DNA from: a virus
Strand: one strand, 5' to 3'
DNA length: 64,000 bases
Virus record (IMG/VR): IMGVR_UViG_3300009128_001408
Location: 1 to 64,000 of that record
Shown in pieces: positions 7,653-17,990 of this stretch (the stretch's first letter is position 1; every line of letters begins with the position of its first letter). The notes under the pieces were generated by a model. The model saw only the letters and a program-made list of their open reading frames with translations, was not told the origin of the DNA and searched no databases. The translations under genes and the position numbers were made by a program.

Positions 7653-8325
7653 CTGCTAGCAGTTTCTGAGGTTTAAACTCACGAAGCCTGACCTTTCCAT
7701 CATTAATCTCGACATATGTCATATTAGACACCCAGTCTCCTGAATTGACATATGTCTTGATAGACTGATCCGCATGCACCCAGATGACTACCTCAGGAAT
7801 ATGCGTATGTCCCATTATAAACACATCGACGTCATTGTTCACGTCTAAGATAGCACTTATACTGCGAAGTTTGTGTTTCCTAAGCTGTCGGCGGACCCAC
7901 CATGATGTCAGGTCAATACCAAACCACCTCTCCAGAATATCCTGTAATACCGATATAATCTTGACAAATCCCGCAGCGTTGATCATACCAGTATTGTAAC
8001 TATCGCCGTGCTCTATCCTAAAACTTCGGCCGCCATCAATAAACTCCACCGCACGGGTGAACTTGACTCCAAATATTTCGCTCCCAATCCAGCCAGCCAG
8101 AGACTCATCGTGATTGCCGACGATATAAACAACGTCAGCCCTGCTGCCTATTGCCTCTAGTATCCTGGCACAGTTTGCAGTCAGGACAGGTATCTTAATA
8201 AAATCAATAATGTCACCAGCTAAAATAAGCTGATCCATCTCCTGGGTGCTGAGAAACTCCAGCAGCTCATCCGACCTGTAAAAACTGCTGCCGACATGGG
8301 TGTCAGAGATGACAACTCTTTTCAC
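7624..8325 (-). CDS. calcineurin-like metallophosphoesterase (LpxH/YfcE-like)
   Basis: All core metallophosphoesterase motifs are in order: D-T-H near residue 8-10 (SDTHVGS), GDIIDF, GNHDE, an EHGD block and GHTH near the C-terminus. The spacing and the HGD segment resemble UDP-2,3-diacylglucosamine diphosphatase-like enzymes, but nucleic-acid or nucleotide phosphodiester substrates are equally possible. GTG start with GGAGGG upstream. A second, different phosphoesterase occurs at 17256-17990. Confidence 0.85.
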   Translation of the reverse strand: MKRVVISDTHVGSSFYRSDELLEFLSTQEMDQLILAGDIIDFIKIPVLTANCARILEAIGSRADVVYIVGNHDESLAGWIGSEIFGVKFTRAVEFIDGGRSFRIEHGDSYNTGMINAAGFVKIISVLQDILERWFGIDLTSWWVRRQLRKHKLRSISAILDVNNDVDVFIMGHTHIPEVVIWVHADQSIKTYVNSGDWVSNMTYVEINDGKVRLREFKPQKLLADENNTQSDD

Positions 8326-8348
8326 TGTCGACGCCCTCCTGCAACTCT

Positions 8349-8576
8349 TTAGCGCGGTGTCCTGGTGTATCCTTGACGCCTGGCGACCTCCGAGGACTCA
8401 AAACAGAACTCAGCACGAGTCACGTAATAATAACTATCGGTCGGCAGATGATAGTAGAATGAATCTGCATTTCCCTTAATGCGATGATGATCTGGACATG
8501 TCCCTGTTAGACTAATTGACCAATGAGCACATCCAGAAATCAGGATCGCCATCAAGATAAGTGCTGCTCTACCCAT
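8349..8576 (-). CDS. small lipoprotein with sunset-domain-like fold
   Basis: ATG at 8576 overlaps the dnaK stop (ATGGGTAG), so translation is likely coupled. The signal ends in LISGC (Cys16), a good lipobox. The mature part has I-K-G-N...YHLP...YY...T-x-A-E-x-CF...A...GY, the pattern of the short treble-clef-like sunset domain found at the ends of exported nucleases. No catalytic domain is present. Probably an outer- or inner-membrane-anchored surface protein. Confidence 0.65.
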   Translation of the reverse strand: MGRAALILMAILISGCAHWSISLTGTCPDHHRIKGNADSFYYHLPTDSYYYVTRAEFCFESSEVARRQGYTRTPR

Positions 8577-10434
8577 TTGCTTCCTCAAAGTCTGCATCAA
8601 TAATTTCAGTGTCTGACACGTCTTCAGGTGGATCATCTGATTGTGACTGGTACAGGAGGGTAGCAAACTCGGAAGATGCTGCCTCTAGGTCAGCTGTGGC
8701 TGTCGTAAAATCGCCATCGGCATCGAGGACAGCCCGGGCCTCGTCGATGGCGGCGGTGACTGTGGCCTTAGCCGCCTCATCGACCTTGTCACCGTGTTCC
8801 TTGACTGTCCTGGCAAGCCCGTGAATTAGTGCCTCAAGTTTATTCTTCTCTTCAATCCTTGCGCGACGTGCCTGGTCTTCCTCGGCATTTTCCTCTGCAT
8901 CCTGGACCATGGCATCTATATCGGCGTCGCTAAGAGAACCGGTCCCCTCAATCCGGATCGACTGCTCCTTGCCAGTCGCCTTGTCCTTGGCACCGACATT
9001 GACAATACCGTCGGCATCGATTGAGAATGTCACCTCAATCTGAGGGATACCTCGTGGAGCCGGCGGGAGACCTGTTAGGTTAAATCGGCCGAGAGTCTTG
9101 TTATCATTGGCAAACTGCCGCTCTCCCTGCAGGACGTGAATGTCCACTGCAGACTGGTTATCAGAAGCGGTGCTAAACGTCTCACTCTTCTCGCATGGAA
9201 TCGTGGTATTACGATCGATCAGCTTCGTCATGACACCGCCCAGTGTCTCAATACCGAGACTGAGTGGTGTAACATCAAGAAGCAGTACGTCCTTGACATC
9301 ACCCGTAAAGACTCCTCCCTGGACAGCTGCGCCAAGGGCGACAACCTCATCCGGGTTGACCGACTTATTAGCCTCCTTCTTGAAGAAGCCCTCCACGGCA
9401 GTGCGAACCGCTGGGATGCGTGTGGAACCTCCCACTAGGATAACCTCGTCGATTGCCCCGACCTTGAGGCCGGAGTCCTTTAAGGCACGCTTAACAGGCT
9501 TCATAGTCCTCTCGACAATCTCCGCCGTCAGCTGATCAAACTTAGATCGACTCAGCGTCAGCTGGAGGTGTTTAGGCCCAGTGGCATCGGCTGTCAGGAA
9601 TGGTAGATTGATCTCGGTCTGCTGTGTGCTAGACAATTCAATCTTCGCCTTCTCGGCGGCCTCCTTAACACGCTGAAGCACCATCTTATCTGACGCCAGG
9701 TCAATTCCGGTGTCGGCCTTAAACTCCGACATGATCCAAGCAATGACAATGTTGTCGAAGTCATCGCCGCCGAGGTGAGTATCACCATTAGTGGCTAGCA
9801 CCTCAATGACTCCATCACCAATCTCCAGGACAGAGATGTCAAACGTGCCACCGCCTAGGTCATAGACAACAACTGCCTGATCGTTACCCTTGTCGAGACC
9901 GTACGCCAAAGCAGCTGCGGTAGGCTCATTGATGATTCGTTTAACGTTAAGACCTGCAATCTTACCGGCATCCTTTGTCGCCTGGCGTTGTGCATCATTG
10001 AAGTAGGCAGGAACAGTAACGACCGCATCACTTATCTCCTCACCCAAGTATTCCTCGGCAGCACGCTTGAGCTTCATTAAGACCTGTGCCGAGATCTCTG
10101 GAGGTGACAGCTTCTTTCCATCCACCTCGATTGTACAAGCACCGCCCTTGCCAGATGCGATTGTATATGGCACTGACGCTGACTCAGTCTTCGCATCGCG
10201 GTACTTGCAGCCCATAAATCTCTTAACAGAGAAGATGGTGTTCTGGGGGTTTGTAATCGCCTGGCGACGGGCAGGCTGGCCGACAAGGCGCTCGCCATCC
10301 TTCGTGTAAGCTATAACAGATGGAGTAGTTCGTGAACCCTCCTCGTTAGTGATGACCGTAGGGCCGGTCGATTCCATAACGGCAACGCACGAGTTCGTGG
10401 TGCCAAGATCAATTCCAATTACTTTATTAGACAC
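8569..10434 (-). CDS. dnaK: molecular chaperone DnaK (Hsp70)
   Basis: Full-length Hsp70 of about 621 residues. The ATPase domain begins [15 protein letters not shown] and contains [15 protein letters not shown] and the [14 protein letters not shown] signature; a substrate-binding beta domain and helical lid follow, ending DADFEEANG rather than the usual acidic bacterial tail. GTG 10434 is favoured (AAAGGA ten bases upstream); ATG 10443 overlaps that site. It refolds or protects proteins with a J-domain partner, and a J-domain protein is encoded at 51347-52153. It follows the PEP carboxykinase gene by 62 bases, which include a short palindrome. Confidence 0.97.
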   Translation of the reverse strand: MSNKVIGIDLGTTNSCVAVMESTGPTVITNEEGSRTTPSVIAYTKDGERLVGQPARRQAITNPQNTIFSVKRFMGCKYRDAKTESASVPYTIASGKGGACTIEVDGKKLSPPEISAQVLMKLKRAAEEYLGEEISDAVVTVPAYFNDAQRQATKDAGKIAGLNVKRIINEPTAAALAYGLDKGNDQAVVVYDLGGGTFDISVLEIGDGVIEVLATNGDTHLGGDDFDNIVIAWIMSEFKADTGIDLASDKMVLQRVKEAAEKAKIELSSTQQTEINLPFLTADATGPKHLQLTLSRSKFDQLTAEIVERTMKPVKRALKDSGLKVGAIDEVILVGGSTRIPAVRTAVEGFFKKEANKSVNPDEVVALGAAVQGGVFTGDVKDVLLLDVTPLSLGIETLGGVMTKLIDRNTTIPCEKSETFSTASDNQSAVDIHVLQGERQFANDNKTLGRFNLTGLPPAPRGIPQIEVTFSIDADGIVNVGAKDKATGKEQSIRIEGTGSLSDADIDAMVQDAEENAEEDQARRARIEEKNKLEALIHGLARTVKEHGDKVDEAAKATVTAAIDEARAVLDADGDFTTATADLEAASSEFATLLYQSQSDDPPEDVSDTEIIDADFEEANG

Positions 10435-10458
10435 TAGTAACACATCCTTTCAGTGTAA

Positions 10459-10478
10459 CTGTGTTAATTTAATCACAG
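10459..10478. promoter_or_regulatory. palindrome between pckA and dnaK
   Basis: CTGTG and CACAG arms flank a 10-base AT-only centre in the 62-base gap upstream of dnaK. The arms are perfectly inverted. It could be an operator for dnaK, or chance; it does not fit the 16-base CRP consensus spacing. Tentative. Confidence 0.3.
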
Positions 10479-10496
10479 ATTGACGGATGTACAGGC

Positions 10497-12191
10497 CTAA
10501 ATTGTAGCAATAATTTTAGGGTCGACACCATGGGATCGTAGGAATTCACACCTATCTCTCTTCATCCTAGAAACCCAGTCTCGATATACTTCATTATCAA
10601 TGACAGTCACAGGATTTAAGATCGCAGCAGGAACTAGCTCCAAAAGCGCTGAGTTGACTGGATCATCCACATCAACGATATCGTAGCCAAAATCAGGATC
10701 AGTCTTCCAGGCAATAGTGCCAGCTAACATGGCCTCGAGCATTGATGATGAATGATGAATCTTAACCTTAAGATCAGCTCCAACATATCCTGTGTTCATC
10801 ATCCACAAGGCGGTGCCAGGCATCGAGGCGACAAGTTCCGAAAAACGGGACGCCTGAAGACCGAACGACCTCGGGAAGAATGGTTGTGTGAACGGAGAGC
10901 GCGTCTTACCCACCTCCTTGCCTGCGGCTGACGTCTTAGTCGTCTCGCCAAGCATAAAATATGCCGCAGCCTGGTCAGGACTGGTAAATCTTACAATGCC
11001 TGGTGTAGCAGCGTCTTGACCCTCATCGCGGTTCAAGATTCCCATGCTAGTGACAGGAGGAATATCATACAAATCAGCAACATTGTCGATTACCGACATT
11101 GGGATAACTGATCGACCGTTCTGCGTCCACTCAACGAACTCCCATCCATCCTTAATAATACCATCAGCATCAAGCGTATCGTCATAGGTAACTATACCAT
11201 CTAAGTACTGTTGTATCTTATCGGTATCAAAACCTGTGGCTTCTAGAACCGACCTAAACCGCTCTACGTCTAATTGGGACATTCGCTTCTTATCGAAGTC
11301 ATATGCGCCAGATTCGCCTACAAAAGTATTCTCAACCCATGCCAGTGAATTTAATGTCCCATCGTATATAATAGGCTCGCTACTCCTAGTAAGACCTGCT
11401 GTCTTTGCAAAGCACCCAGACTCAGTCACTGACATTTCTCCGGACGGCCAAATCGTAACCATGTCATCCTGTATCGGCTGTGTCAGGTCTCCCTGCTGCG
11501 AAAAAGTCGTTGTCGTCTTTCCTGTACCAGACAGTCCCATAATAGTCATTGACATTCTCTCACCGGCTGATTCAATAAGCTTTGCGCCGGCATGAAGCAC
11601 TAATCCGCCACGCTGGTAGGCATAATCATTCAGCATTCGAAGTGCTGCCTTCTTAGACTCACCGAAATAATCAGGACCGATGATGTAGGTTCGATAGCTC
11701 TTAAGGTCGACAAGGATCGCTTGCCGGCCTGGCATGTCCTCAAGGAACAGATTAGGTGTGTAGATCACCTGAAACTCTGGCGTAAACTCTGGTGAGAAAT
11801 CCAAAAATGTCATGTGTGACTGCATACCTGCAATATTTGCACCTTCCAGTGTATAAAGCCACTGGACAGGAACAGCCCGATCACCTACACCGAGAGATCC
11901 CCTAATATCTATCAGGCGGCCGGCATCCTCAATGTACTGCCGCTGTATATCAATCAGCACCTGCGCCTTGGCTGGCGAGATTACCTGATGGGAGTACTGA
12001 TCAGCATTCACCTCATTGTCAATCACATATGTGTACTTTGCCATCCGCGCCTTATTTCGACTAACCTTCATAAGGTTGCCGTGTTCAGTCACAATGGTGC
12101 AGGGGGTGTGTGCAATTGCCAGCTCACGCAAGTGATCCTGGGTTGGGTTTATTAAATAGTTAACATCAAAGGGTCTGACATTGTGTGCCAT
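10497..12191 (-). CDS. pckA: phosphoenolpyruvate carboxykinase (ATP-type, divergent)
   Basis: Catalyses oxaloacetate + ATP to PEP + CO2 + ADP, the first committed step of gluconeogenesis. The PEPCK P-loop GLSGTGKTT lies near residues 219-227, followed by QDDMVTIWPSG (kinase-2/metal region) and SGCFAKTAGL, then MNTGYVGAD. The oxaloacetate-binding segment is the variant SRNKARMAKYTYVID instead of TGRSPKDK, as in a divergent COG1866 branch. Length is 564 residues against about 540 for E. coli. ATG 12191 is preceded by AAGGAAAAG and lies 10 bases after the aceA stop; the longer frame upstream only overlaps aceA. It forms one block with aceB and aceA. Confidence 0.92.
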   Translation of the reverse strand: MAHNVRPFDVNYLINPTQDHLRELAIAHTPCTIVTEHGNLMKVSRNKARMAKYTYVIDNEVNADQYSHQVISPAKAQVLIDIQRQYIEDAGRLIDIRGSLGVGDRAVPVQWLYTLEGANIAGMQSHMTFLDFSPEFTPEFQVIYTPNLFLEDMPGRQAILVDLKSYRTYIIGPDYFGESKKAALRMLNDYAYQRGGLVLHAGAKLIESAGERMSMTIMGLSGTGKTTTTFSQQGDLTQPIQDDMVTIWPSGEMSVTESGCFAKTAGLTRSSEPIIYDGTLNSLAWVENTFVGESGAYDFDKKRMSQLDVERFRSVLEATGFDTDKIQQYLDGIVTYDDTLDADGIIKDGWEFVEWTQNGRSVIPMSVIDNVADLYDIPPVTSMGILNRDEGQDAATPGIVRFTSPDQAAAYFMLGETTKTSAAGKEVGKTRSPFTQPFFPRSFGLQASRFSELVASMPGTALWMMNTGYVGADLKVKIHHSSSMLEAMLAGTIAWKTDPDFGYDIVDVDDPVNSALLELVPAAILNPVTVIDNEVYRDWVSRMKRDRCEFLRSHGVDPKIIATI

Positions 12192-12201
12192 AATCTTTTC
12201 C

Positions 12202-13479
12202 TTAAAACTGCTCTGACTCCGTAGATTCCGCCATGGCAGTTGTAGAAGAGGTGCCGCCTGATATAACTCCGGTGACATCATCAAAGTATCCGGTTCCAAC
12301 CTCACGCTGGTGCTTAACAGCAGTGTAACCGACATTCACCTGATTAAATTCGTGATTCTGTAACGCTGAGTATGCTTTCATCCCGTGCTCCAGGTAACCC
12401 CTCGCAAGATCAAACATTCCCATATTAAGAGAGTGAAATCCTGCTAATGTCACAAACTGAAATGTGTATCCCATCTCAGCAAGTTGTCCCTGAAATGACC
12501 TGATATCTGGTGGGCTCAAGTGTTTGGACCAGTTAAATGAGGGTGAGCAATTATATGCCAACATCTTTCCAGGAAACTCGGCATGAATGGCATCGGCAAA
12601 TCGGCGTGCCTCATCAATACTGGGTGTTGATGTCTCACACCAGATTAGGTCAGCATAAGGAGCATAGGCGAGACCACGCGCGATGGCAACGTCCAGGCCT
12701 CCCGTAATCCTAAAGAATCCCTCAGGTGTCCTATCAAGCTGCCCGTCAGTAGCGGTAATAAACTGGCGATCCCTCTCGTCAATATCCGATGTCAAAAGTT
12801 TGGCACTATTAGCATCAGTCCTGGCAATAAGGATCGTGGGTGTGTCCATCACGTCAGCCGCAAGACGTGCAGCCTTAAGAGTGCGCAGGAAGTGTGATGT
12901 GGGGACCAGAACCTTGCCGCCTAAGTGACCGCACTTCTTCTCAGAGCTAAGCTGGTCCTCAAAGTGGACGCCGGCTGCTCCTGCCTCGATCATGGCCTTC
13001 ATCATCTCAAAGGCATTGAGGGGCCCACCGAAACCAGCCTCAGCGTCTGCGACAATCGGAACAAACCAGTCACGGGTGACATCACCCTCGGAACTCTCGA
13101 CCTGGTCAGCTCTCTGAAGGGCCTGATTTATCTTCTTAACGACATTGGGAACGCTGTTTGCAGGGTACAGGCTCTGATCCGGATACATATGGCCTGACAG
13201 GTTATTGTCGGCAGCGACTTGCCAGCCGCTTACGTAAATTCCCTGGAGACCTGCCCTTGCCTGCTGGACAGCCTGGTTGCCTGTAAGAGCTCCCAAAGCC
13301 CTGACGGCATCGGTGTCTGGATTGATCATGGCACTCCATAACCTTTCGGCGCCCTTTCGTGCAAGTGTGTGTTCTACCCTTACGCTCCCACGAAGACGTT
13401 CAACGTCCTTCTGGGTGTAATCCCTCTGTATTCCAGTCCATCTGTCAGTTGTCAATTTACCTAGTCTCCCGTAGGTCAT
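12202..13479 (-). CDS. aceA: isocitrate lyase
   Basis: Splits isocitrate to succinate and glyoxylate, the first glyoxylate-shunt enzyme. The catalytic loop KKCGHLGGK is intact (Cys at about residue 183), as are [47 protein letters not shown] and the C-terminal TGYFD...GGTSS. It is about 425 residues, like the 434-residue E. coli enzyme, and very similar to bacterial proteins along its whole length, which suggests fairly recent capture. ATG 13479 lies 23 bases inside the end of aceB, indicating coupled translation. Confidence 0.96.
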   Translation of the reverse strand: MTYGRLGKLTTDRWTGIQRDYTQKDVERLRGSVRVEHTLARKGAERLWSAMINPDTDAVRALGALTGNQAVQQARAGLQGIYVSGWQVAADNNLSGHMYPDQSLYPANSVPNVVKKINQALQRADQVESSEGDVTRDWFVPIVADAEAGFGGPLNAFEMMKAMIEAGAAGVHFEDQLSSEKKCGHLGGKVLVPTSHFLRTLKAARLAADVMDTPTILIARTDANSAKLLTSDIDERDRQFITATDGQLDRTPEGFFRITGGLDVAIARGLAYAPYADLIWCETSTPSIDEARRFADAIHAEFPGKMLAYNCSPSFNWSKHLSPPDIRSFQGQLAEMGYTFQFVTLAGFHSLNMGMFDLARGYLEHGMKAYSALQNHEFNQVNVGYTAVKHQREVGTGYFDDVTGVISGGTSSTTAMAESTESEQF

Positions 13480-15049
13480 GCCTTGGTTCCAACATGTCGT
13501 ACGCATCCAATGTTAAGAACGACGCAAAGTCACTCGTTAGTGCGGTGTCGCGAAGAATCTCGGCCGCATCGTCAATCCTACTATCCCTTAAGTCAGTTGT
13601 TTCTTCCTTAATGGCAGTCACCGCATTTTTAATGTAATTATCCACTAGTCGCATGGTCACTGGCTCCCCATTCGAGAGGTTCACGCCATGATAAACCCAC
13701 TGCCAAATCTGCGCCCTTGAAATCTCGGCTGTGGCAGCGTCCTCCATCATATTATACAATGGAACACATCCAGCGCCACGTAACCATGATTCTATATATC
13801 TCAACGACACGTCAATATTCTTAACTAGCCCGCCAACAGTTCGCCTACCAATTGTCGGTGGCTCGCGAAGGTCCGCTGCTGTCACGGTTGTATTAAATCG
13901 TGGCACCGACATAATCTGATTCGACGTTGGCATATGAGTGTCAAAAATATCCCTAGCCAGGGAGACAAGCGCGGGATGTGCCACCCACGTGCCGTCATGC
14001 CCCATCTTCACCTCTCGAAGCTTATCTTTGCGAACGGCGCCCAATGCTCGATCATTGGCCTCTTCGTCTCCCTTAATCGGGATCTGTGCCGCCATACCCC
14101 CCATGGCGTGGGCCCCCCTGCGGTGACATGTGTCGATCAGGCGGCGAACATAGGCATTCATGAATGGTGACTCCATGGTGACGTCTGATCTGTCTGGCAA
14201 AATGTACTGCTCATCGTGGCCGATAGTCTTAATATAACTAAAGATATAGTCCCACCTCCCGCAGTTAAGACCAGCAGAGTGTTCACGAAGTGCAAACAGT
14301 ATCTCCTCCATCTGATAAGCTGCCGGGAGGGTCTCAATCAGAACAGTCGCCCTGATTGTCCCGATAGGAATTTTTACGTAGCTTTGGGCAAAACTAAACA
14401 CTTGGTTCCACCAGGCAGCTTCCTGCGCTGACTCCAGCTTAGGAAGATAGAAATAAGGACCTGTATCACGGTCAATGAGCTCCTGCGCATTATGAAAGAA
14501 GTAGAGGCCAAAATCAACAAGACTAGCCGGGATGGGCTCATCACCAAACAGAATATTACACTCGTCTAAATGCAGGCCCCTGGGACGAACCATTAGTACT
14601 GCGGGCTGATCATTCAAGTGATATGTTCCCTTAGTTGGATGCTCGAACGTTATATCACGCCTGACAGCATCACGAAGATTCTGCTGGCCCTCCATAACAT
14701 TACTCCACGTGGGCGACAGGGAGTCCTCGAAGTCAGCCATAAACGCCTGAGCGCCTGAGTTGAGGGCATTTATCACCATCTTTCGATCAGTCGGACCTGT
14801 AATCTCAACCCGGCGATCTTGGAGGTCATCTGGAATCTTTGCAACTGTCCATTTCGCCGAACGAATATCAGCCGTGGTAAACGGATAGTCCAAATTAGTA
14901 CCCGACTCATGTCGCCACTCCGACATCCTCTCTCGATTTTCTAAAAGATCATTTCGTAGGGGTGTAAACATCGCCGACAGTGCTTCCAAAAATGCCAGCG
15001 CATCTGGGGTTAAAATATCCTGGTACTTTTCAGCAGCGGTCACTCTCAT
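13457..15049 (-). CDS. aceB: malate synthase A
   Basis: Condenses glyoxylate and acetyl-CoA to malate, completing the shunt. The family signature [15 protein letters not shown] is present, with the substrate Arg in MVRPRG at about residue 155 and the catalytic-base Asp in [11 protein letters not shown] at about 437, as in the A-type enzyme. It is about 530 residues (E. coli AceB 533) with no disruption. ATG 15049 overlaps the endolysin stop (TGATG), so the metabolic block is fused translationally to a lysis gene. This argues against assembly chimerism. Confidence 0.96.
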   Translation of the reverse strand: MRVTAAEKYQDILTPDALAFLEALSAMFTPLRNDLLENRERMSEWRHESGTNLDYPFTTADIRSAKWTVAKIPDDLQDRRVEITGPTDRKMVINALNSGAQAFMADFEDSLSPTWSNVMEGQQNLRDAVRRDITFEHPTKGTYHLNDQPAVLMVRPRGLHLDECNILFGDEPIPASLVDFGLYFFHNAQELIDRDTGPYFYLPKLESAQEAAWWNQVFSFAQSYVKIPIGTIRATVLIETLPAAYQMEEILFALREHSAGLNCGRWDYIFSYIKTIGHDEQYILPDRSDVTMESPFMNAYVRRLIDTCHRRGAHAMGGMAAQIPIKGDEEANDRALGAVRKDKLREVKMGHDGTWVAHPALVSLARDIFDTHMPTSNQIMSVPRFNTTVTAADLREPPTIGRRTVGGLVKNIDVSLRYIESWLRGAGCVPLYNMMEDAATAEISRAQIWQWVYHGVNLSNGEPVTMRLVDNYIKNAVTAIKEETTDLRDSRIDDAAEILRDTALTSDFASFLTLDAYDMLEPRHDLRETR

Positions 15050-15978
15050 CACTTTGTCATCTCCTTCACATCGGCAAGCATTCCAACTAAATCAAGACCT
15101 GCGCAGTCAATCTTATTTCTCGTCAAATTATAATGATTAACGAATCCCTCAAATCGATTCTTAGTGCACTCCTTAGAGACAGTAGTTATGAGCTTGCCGT
15201 CATCATCAGTAGGGCACTCAAATGGTATGTCAGTGGCGCGATGCACAGCCACCCAAAGAGCCTTTAATGCCTGGAGTTGTACTGGATAGAAGTCCATAAA
15301 CGGCTTCATGGATTGGCCGTGACACTGGGCACCTTCAACTAGGGGGCGCCTATTAAATCCTCGTCGAACATACGTGTCCTGATACTTTGGATAGTAAGCG
15401 TTACTGATCTCGACGCCGATGCTGGAATGGTTCCAGGCTCGACCTGAGGCATGCCACGCAGTGTGCTGAGTGTCTAGAAGCTGGTAGATTGTGCCATCAT
15501 TATCTATGCAGAAATGAATTGATATACCTCGTTTATTAAGGACCTGTGAACACGATTTAGCGGAAAGACAGACATCCCAGTGATTGACAAAAAACTTAGG
15601 CTTTCGATCTGGTTTTCCTGCATAGGACGTATAGTTTCCGTCCTTAGCCGCCAATCCGCCTTCCTCATCCCACAGCACAACTGAGTCCCAATCGATGGGA
15701 AAGAAGTTGCCATTATGGACGATGTGATTGTTGGAGGACAACTTCATGGACCTGACAGCTATGGCCTCTGCGTCGCTAATATTCGACTCACGTTCTGTCC
15801 AAACCCGACGATATGTCATTGGACCGACTAGCCCATCTGCAGTCAAGCCTATACCGCGCTGCCACTTTCTAACAGCTTTCACCAGGTCCTCGTCAAACTC
15901 CTCAGCGCCGAACCAGCTAGGATCCCATCCAAGCTTAGCGGCTGATGCCTCATTATAAAAATTCTTATCAATTGCCAT
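15049..15978 (-). CDS. endolysin: N-acetylmuramoyl-L-alanine amidase with peptidoglycan-binding domain
   Basis: An N-terminal peptidoglycan-binding domain (WQRGIGLTADGLVGPMTYR, about residues 38-58) precedes an Amidase_2 domain with zinc-ligand candidates in VNHWDVC, SIHFCIDNDG, QHTAWHAS and the final NHYNLTRNKIDC. The amidase cuts the lactyl-L-Ala bond of peptidoglycan at lysis. No signal peptide is seen, so a holin would be needed; a candidate lies at 40952-41140. The gene overlaps the GIY-YIG gene upstream by 11 bases. Confidence 0.9.
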   Translation of the reverse strand: MAIDKNFYNEASAAKLGWDPSWFGAEEFDEDLVKAVRKWQRGIGLTADGLVGPMTYRRVWTERESNISDAEAIAVRSMKLSSNNHIVHNGNFFPIDWDSVVLWDEEGGLAAKDGNYTSYAGKPDRKPKFFVNHWDVCLSAKSCSQVLNKRGISIHFCIDNDGTIYQLLDTQHTAWHASGRAWNHSSIGVEISNAYYPKYQDTYVRRGFNRRPLVEGAQCHGQSMKPFMDFYPVQLQALKALWVAVHRATDIPFECPTDDDGKLITTVSKECTKNRFEGFVNHYNLTRNKIDCAGLDLVGMLADVKEMTK

Positions 15979-16246
15979 TTAAATCTCTCCTAAGATACTC
16001 CTTGATAATCATTAACTTTTTCTTCCTGGAGAGTGACTTTATCCGGCGCTCCTCTCTGAGCGCAGCAGACTGGGTCATCTCAGGACCTGCGTAGACAATA
16101 CTAACAGGTCGACGGGACCTTGTATATTTGGCACCACGACCTGAATTGTGCGTACGAACTCTTCTAGATATGTCCGTCGACACCCCTGTATAGAGGGTAT
16201 CATCCGAACACCTAACGATATATACATACCACGACCTGGAACTCAT
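15968..16246 (-). CDS. GIY-YIG nuclease (YhbQ/UvrC-N type)
   Basis: A 92-residue single-domain protein with WYVYIVRCSDDTLYTGVSTD (GIY-YIG strands), the conserved Arg in ISRRVRTHNSGRGAKYTRSRRPV, and Glu in LREERRIKSLSRKKK. This is the YhbQ/UPF0213 layout. It may process DNA repair or recombination intermediates; no intron or homing context is visible. ATG overlaps the upstream gene stop. Confidence 0.85.
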   Translation of the reverse strand: MSSRSWYVYIVRCSDDTLYTGVSTDISRRVRTHNSGRGAKYTRSRRPVSIVYAGPEMTQSAALREERRIKSLSRKKKLMIIKEYLRRDLNGN

Positions 16247-17259
16247 CTGAGATTTATGTGAGTCAATCCCTCGGTGGTGCCGGATGATGTCTGCTCAACA
16301 AACCGCGCCTTAGCTCTAAACTCGCGCAAGTCTCGAGCGCCGGTGTATGAAAGCCCACTCCTAATTCCCGTCTTTATCTCGTACAGTTTCTCAGCGACTC
16401 CACCTCGATATGGAACCGTAGATGAGACGCCCTCAATGGAGGCCGTATGGCCTCGCCACTCGATCTGAGCGTCCTTGCTAGCCATTCCTCGATATACCTT
16501 TCTCTTCTGTCCCTTTACAAAGATAGCGTCTCCAGGCGTCTCGGCATGCCCAGCCAGCATAGAGCCCAGCATAACAAAATCAGCGCCGGCAGCGAGAGCC
16601 TTGACAATATCACCTGACGTCCTCAGTCCACCGTCAGCAATTAACTTGGCATTCCTATCGGACGACGCGCAGCTAATAATTGACTCAAGCGTTGGCATGC
16701 CGTGGCCTGTCTGGGTGCGGGTGGAGCAGATACTACCACCACCAATGCCAACACGAATAGAGTCGGCGCCCCAGTCGGCCAAGTCATTAAATGCGTCAAG
16801 AGTTGCAACATTGCCTGCCATGATGTGAACGGCGTCTCCAAAAATTTCCCGAAGATCGGAAAGCATCTTCTTCATCAGGATATGATGGCCATGTGCAATA
16901 TCAACGCACAGAATATGGACACCAGCATCGTAAAGAGCAGTAGCACGCTCTAAGTGTGCGCTCCCCACTCCAATTGCAGCTGCAACATGAACTGTTCCAA
17001 TATCACGAGTCTTTTTAACAATCGCGACCTGCTGTTTCACTGAATTGTACCTGTGAATCACGCCCAGGCCCCCGATGTCCTCCATAGCACGGGCCATATA
17101 GTGCTCCGTGACGGTGTCCATGGGACTGGATATAATCGGGACATCCAAAGTGAGAGCGTCAGGTCGAAGCTCGGAACTGATATCAATCTCCGATCGACTC
17201 TTGATAGCAGAAAACTGTGGAACTAATAGGACATCATCAAAGCAGATTGTCTTTTTCAT
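16243..17259 (-). CDS. IMP dehydrogenase / GMP reductase family enzyme
   Basis: A (beta/alpha)8 barrel of 338 residues without the CBS pair of normal IMP dehydrogenase. The catalytic Cys loop reads GIGGGSICSTRTQTGHGMP (Cys about residue 178), and a flap segment reads IEGVSSTVPYRGG. GMP reductase converts GMP to IMP and IMPDH makes XMP from IMP; the length favours GMP reductase and the flap is ambiguous. Either would change purine pools during DNA synthesis. It is coupled with GIY-YIG and phosphoesterase neighbours by ATGA-type overlaps. Confidence 0.88.
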   Translation of the reverse strand: MKKTICFDDVLLVPQFSAIKSRSEIDISSELRPDALTLDVPIISSPMDTVTEHYMARAMEDIGGLGVIHRYNSVKQQVAIVKKTRDIGTVHVAAAIGVGSAHLERATALYDAGVHILCVDIAHGHHILMKKMLSDLREIFGDAVHIMAGNVATLDAFNDLADWGADSIRVGIGGGSICSTRTQTGHGMPTLESIISCASSDRNAKLIADGGLRTSGDIVKALAAGADFVMLGSMLAGHAETPGDAIFVKGQKRKVYRGMASKDAQIEWRGHTASIEGVSSTVPYRGGVAEKLYEIKTGIRSGLSYTGARDLREFRAKARFVEQTSSGTTEGLTHINLR

Positions 17260-17990
17260 ATTTCAATCTCCAGCGGAAGCCACGGGCAAAACCCGGACTT
17301 CTCGCCAATATTCTCGTATCCAAATGGGTTGCAGACGACACGCGTGTCGCCTATATTATAAAAGGAGCAGGTGTGAGTGTGGCCGTGGATCCATGCCCTA
17401 GGCTGAATCTCCTCGATCATGTCATCCATCGGGCAGACAAAAAATCGATTAAACGGTGATGCGATATATTGTTGTGCCACCGATCGGTGACTAGGCAGAA
17501 AATGCGTAATCACCACGTCAGATTCAACGACGGTATTCCTAAGGTAGGCCTGGGACTTGACGTTCTGGTCATACACCCAGTCACGAAATTCAGGTATCTG
17601 TCCAAAATCAGCCATCGGCCGTTCGAACTTCTTATTGCTCTCCTGGAATGGAAACCACAACGTCGACCCGACGAACCTAACGCCGCATAGTTCGACCGCG
17701 GAATTATCAAGGTGATAGAAGTTGGAGTACTTTTGGGAGATCCCGTCAATTGTGGCCTGGAGTTTAGCAACAGGATTATTGTAGTGTTCGTGATTGCCTG
17801 CCACATAAATTACATGCTGAAACTCCTCGCAGAATGTCCCTAGCACACTAGGAAGTCGAGTGCCAGAATTACAGACGTCTCCTGCCACAACTAAGACATC
17901 CACATCGCGGTTCAGGGCCCGCAACATCTCCTCAAATGTTCCGGGCTGCATGTGATCCACATGAAGGTCGCTAATTGGCAGTACTATCAT
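17256..17990 (-). CDS. calcineurin-like metallophosphoesterase
   Basis: Motifs in order: SDLHVDHM, VVAGDVCN, GNHEHY, a THFLPS block and GHTHTC. The short size and H-T-H-T-C resemble small Icc/YmdB-type phosphoesterases; the substrate could be a cyclic nucleotide, a dinucleotide signal or DNA ends. It overlaps the helicase upstream by four bases. It is clearly distinct from the one at 7624-8325. Confidence 0.83.
   Translation of the reverse strand: MIVLPISDLHVDHMQPGTFEEMLRALNRDVDVLVVAGDVCNSGTRLPSVLGTFCEEFQHVIYVAGNHEHYNNPVAKLQATIDGISQKYSNFYHLDNSAVELCGVRFVGSTLWFPFQESNKKFERPMADFGQIPEFRDWVYDQNVKSQAYLRNTVVESDVVITHFLPSHRSVAQQYIASPFNRFFVCPMDDMIEEIQPRAWIHGHTHTCSFYNIGDTRVVCNPFGYENIGEKSGFCPWLPLEIEI

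Noticed and set aside
10459-10478. CRP-like site before dnaK
   Set aside because: Arms and spacing do not fit the 16-base TGTGA-N6-TCACA consensus; kept only as a tentative palindrome.
12202-12335. Extended N-terminus of PEP carboxykinase
   Set aside because: The longer frame overlaps the end of aceA; the strong ribosome site and family alignment favour ATG 12191.
8569-15978. Chimeric assembly of a bacterial operon into a phage contig
   Set aside because: The metabolic genes share overlaps and spacing with the endolysin on one side and the lipoprotein/phosphoesterase genes on the other, in the same style as elsewhere. Coverage data would be the final test.
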